A stretch of 64,000 nucleotides of DNA, taken from assembly GCA_965153455.1 (NCBI GenBank), contig OZ234496.1, positions 14,686,304 to 14,750,303 of the forward strand. Direction: 5' to 3'. The first letter of the stretch is position 1, and each line of letters begins with the position of its first letter. The notes beneath the pieces are model-generated. The model made no database searches. It was not told the origin of the DNA and saw only the letters and a program-made list of their open reading frames with translations. Both the position numbers and the translations under genes were made by a program. This DNA is from Sphagnum compactum (taxonomy: Eukaryota > Bryophyta > Sphagnopsida > Sphagnales). Positions 62,201 to 64,000 of this stretch are shown one piece after another.

Positions 62201-63875
62201 TCAGCTTGATTTCGAACACTCGGGTTACCAAATCCGGTCGATCCTCAGGTTGCTGTCCGAGCAACAACGCTCTTCTGATTTCAAGCCACTGGGGATTGCA
62301 AGTGAATGTAACAAACGCATCCGGACAGCCGGCCCATCTACAAATTGCCATGGCATCTTGATAATTCTGAAATGTGACGTGGACCTACTGTGAAAGAAGA
62401 TGGCAGAATGATCCTCTGTCCGATGGCAACAGCGCTAATGTCACCTGCAGCGATGGCGTCTTGAAGGCCTTGATAAAGATCCGCACGAAGTTTTTTTTTA
62501 TTCAGGCGCAGATACTTCAAGCGATTTTGTTCGATAGCCGCATAAGCATCCACAATGTATTGTTGCCGCAATCGGCCACCCCGAAGCAACGCAATGCCAT
62601 CGGTGTCTCGATGTTGAAGTCGATAACCGTAAAATTCGGCCATTGTCACATTGCAATGCTTTCTTTGAAGCTCAAATTCTTCCACATGGTCTTCATCCAA
62701 ATCTGCATCAGCAATAACACCATTGAGCGAAATATTCGGATGCCATCCATCTTCACCGTAAGGAAATAACAACGGATAATGTAGAGCCATGTATCCGACA
62801 TGTAGTTCAGAAATGCGCTGAAACGGGCCATATCGGCGGGCATCCTTTGTTCGAGAGGCAATGAGACGCAATTTCAAATCCATGGGAGCACCTTCTGTTG
62901 CCATCATATCCCTTGCCATTTTGAACATTTCGACATAGGGATTGATATTGTACATCATGGTCAACAACCGATCCAACGTCGTTGGATCAAGCGAGGGCAT
63001 AACAGCATACCGGTTTTGATGTTCGCGTTTCGTATCATGAATGTATAGCTGTGCAAACTGTGGCCGTTGTCCTTCGGCAGGACATAGGGATCCGATTTTG
63101 TGATAAAGTTCACCTTGAATGCGAAAGGAGTACAGTCCAGGCCCTCCTGTTACCGACTCATCAACTTTGGCACCGAGCGAAGTGAATGCCAACACCGAAC
63201 TGTACATGTGAATCTGATCTCGAAATTTGACGGCACTGCTTTCTTTGCTGGTTAAAAGAACTTCCAGCTCTTGCGGTGTTGCAGGAAGATTCGGCAACAG
63301 AACTTTGCCATTCTCGCAACACAGAGAAAATTGTGGGTGGTTGTTCGACTTTGCCGATCGTTCTTTGATCCACATTTTCGCGTTGCAGAATCCACATATT
63401 GTGTCCATTTCTCCACAATCCCATCGTCCCGGGGCTGACGCATCTCCGTCTCCAAACAATTGTAACGCGTCATTGCGAAGAGAAGGGTGTTCACGTTGCT
63501 TAGCACGGCTTTCTCTCCGCAGGCGATTGTGACGTTCATGTGCAGATTCTGACGTGCCTTTTGTTGATGCATCTCCGTCTCCAAACAATTGTAAGGCATC
63601 ATTGCGAAGAGAAGGGTGTTCACGTTGCTTAGCACGGCTTTCTCTCCGGAGGCGATTGCGACGTTCATGTGCAGATTTTAACGTGCCTTGAGCTGATGCA
63701 TCTCCGTCTCCAAACAATTGTAAGGCATCCTTGCGAAGAGAAGGGTGTTCACGTTGCTTAACACGTCGTTTTCTTGGCAAGCAATTGCGACGTTCATGTG
63801 CAGATTCTGACGTGCCTTGAGCTGACGCATTTTCGTCTCCAAACAATTCGAGCATCTTGGGGCGGGGGGTTTCTC
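59259..63875 (-). pseudogene. Helitron RepHel (HUH replication initiator plus PIF1-type helicase), inactivated
   Basis: RepHel nicks and unwinds DNA for rolling-circle transposition. Order on the minus strand: N-terminal 43-residue repeats (63852-63430); the Helitron_like_N region including HYPLLFPYGEDGWHP (about 62800-62740) and the run to VGPRH (62374); after a one-base insertion near 62373, the Rep domain with EFQKRGLPHAHIL (HUH His residues at 62100-62108); the two-Tyr motif KYLFKYVYKGHD (about 61700-61670); then the SF1B helicase with GSGGTGKT (about 60610-60632), ILWDEAP (about 60380-60400), GGDFRQILPV (about 60230-60260), and the terminal INKSQG, YVAIS*V and RNVVYKDVL. Premature stops: TAA 61905-61907, TAA 60321-60323, TAG 59427-59429, TGA 59352-59354. 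The natural stop is TAG at 59259-59261. Otherwise collinear and well preserved, so decay is fairly recent. Confidence 0.92.
63466..63852 (-). repeat. 129-bp in-frame tandem repeat in the RepHel N terminus
   Basis: Three full 43-residue units (63852-63724, 63723-63595, 63594-63466) plus a partial fourth. Each unit starts L-LFGDxxAS and runs through SAHERRN, a basic RESRAKQREH segment and PSLR-DA. Units 2 and 3 are nearly identical; unit 1 is more diverged. The basic stretch could bind nucleic acid, which is inferred. Confidence 0.93.
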
Positions 63876-63999
63876 CTGCACATTTTATTGTTCATTTTGT
63901 TTTCTTGTCAAAATTAATTGGAGCAAAACTTGATAATTTGAACAGAACATAACATAATATACATATAAGAAAAATAAATAATGAAAAGACTAAACTCAC
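63876..63999 (-). other. Inferred intron in the Helitron gene
   Basis: On the minus strand 63999-63994 reads GTGAGT and the segment ends AAAATGTGCAG at 63876. The 124 bp between are AT-rich. Continuing into the next exon gives an open frame ETPRPK just before MLELFG. The upstream exon is outside the window apart from one base. Confidence 0.6.
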
Positions 64000-64000
64000 T

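Larger units (their letters stand above)
58499..64000 (-). mobile_element. Helitron rolling-circle transposon, 3' end inside, 5' end beyond the window
   Basis: On the minus strand the element ends with the hairpin GTGCCTTAGGCAC, then GGGGCACACA, then CTAG (58499-58502), and the next base is T. This is the Helitron 3' signature with insertion between A and T. A degraded RepHel reading frame (59259-63875 plus an upstream exon) runs in the same direction. A second terminus-like hairpin lies at 59200-59212. The 5' TC end is not within the window. The 58503-59199 interval may be a separate insertion or an added tail, so the boundary for the coding copy could be 59190 rather than 58499. Confidence 0.8.

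Overview
This window looks like nuclear DNA of a land plant with a large, repeat-rich genome. The evidence is AT-rich sequence with few intact genes, plant-type introns (GT...TGCAG, AT-rich), a nuclear tRNA-Ser with an internal Pol III promoter, a plant-type Helitron, degraded Ty1-copia and Ty3-gypsy pieces, and relics of plant gene families such as the cutin/suberin-type GPAT. A fern, gymnosperm or other large-genome lineage would fit. I cannot fix the species from sequence alone.

Layout. At 1-6 kb there is an unrecognised coding relic and a decayed, intron-containing copy of the proteasome lid gene RPN3. One RPN3 intron carries a perfect 119-bp inverted-repeat MITE. At 6-13 kb there is repeat territory: a 60-bp minisatellite, a 599-bp non-autonomous DNA element, and a solo LTR with TG...CA ends and a 5-bp target duplication. 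At 13-18 kb there is low-grade gene debris, including a possible PAP2_C-type relic and a SINE-like tRNA promoter. At 18-26 kb there are diverged duplications, a hydroxypyruvate-reductase-like pseudogene that keeps an intron, and a copia remnant. At 26-30 kb there is a second LTR of the same family in the opposite orientation, then a gypsy reverse transcriptase relic split by a second copy of the DNA element.

At 30-47 kb there is mostly featureless AT-rich DNA. It contains one clear tRNA-Ser(CGA) at 35.7 kb and a GPAT gene at 38.7-40.5 kb with at least two frame breaks. At 47.5-49.1 kb there is a plausible intact gene of unknown family: TATA box, 216-residue acidic product, one 81-bp intron and a poly(A) signal. 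At 49-55 kb there is AT-rich sequence with a degenerate satellite-like array. At 55.8-58.1 kb there is the best intact gene, a three-exon EDR2_C/DUF1336 protein of 345 residues on the minus strand. About 450 bp upstream of its start codon lies the 3' end (hairpin plus CTAG) of a Helitron. The RepHel coding region of this Helitron fills 59.3-64 kb and is inactivated by one frameshift and four internal stop codons.

The genes do not form a pathway. The common theme is transposon-driven turnover: intact genes with transposons close by, and several host genes decaying in place with introns still visible, so they arose by DNA-level duplication rather than retroposition. I found no convincing new molecular system. 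The most informative items are the very young MITE, the structured Helitron with two terminal hairpins, and the unknown gene at 48.4 kb.
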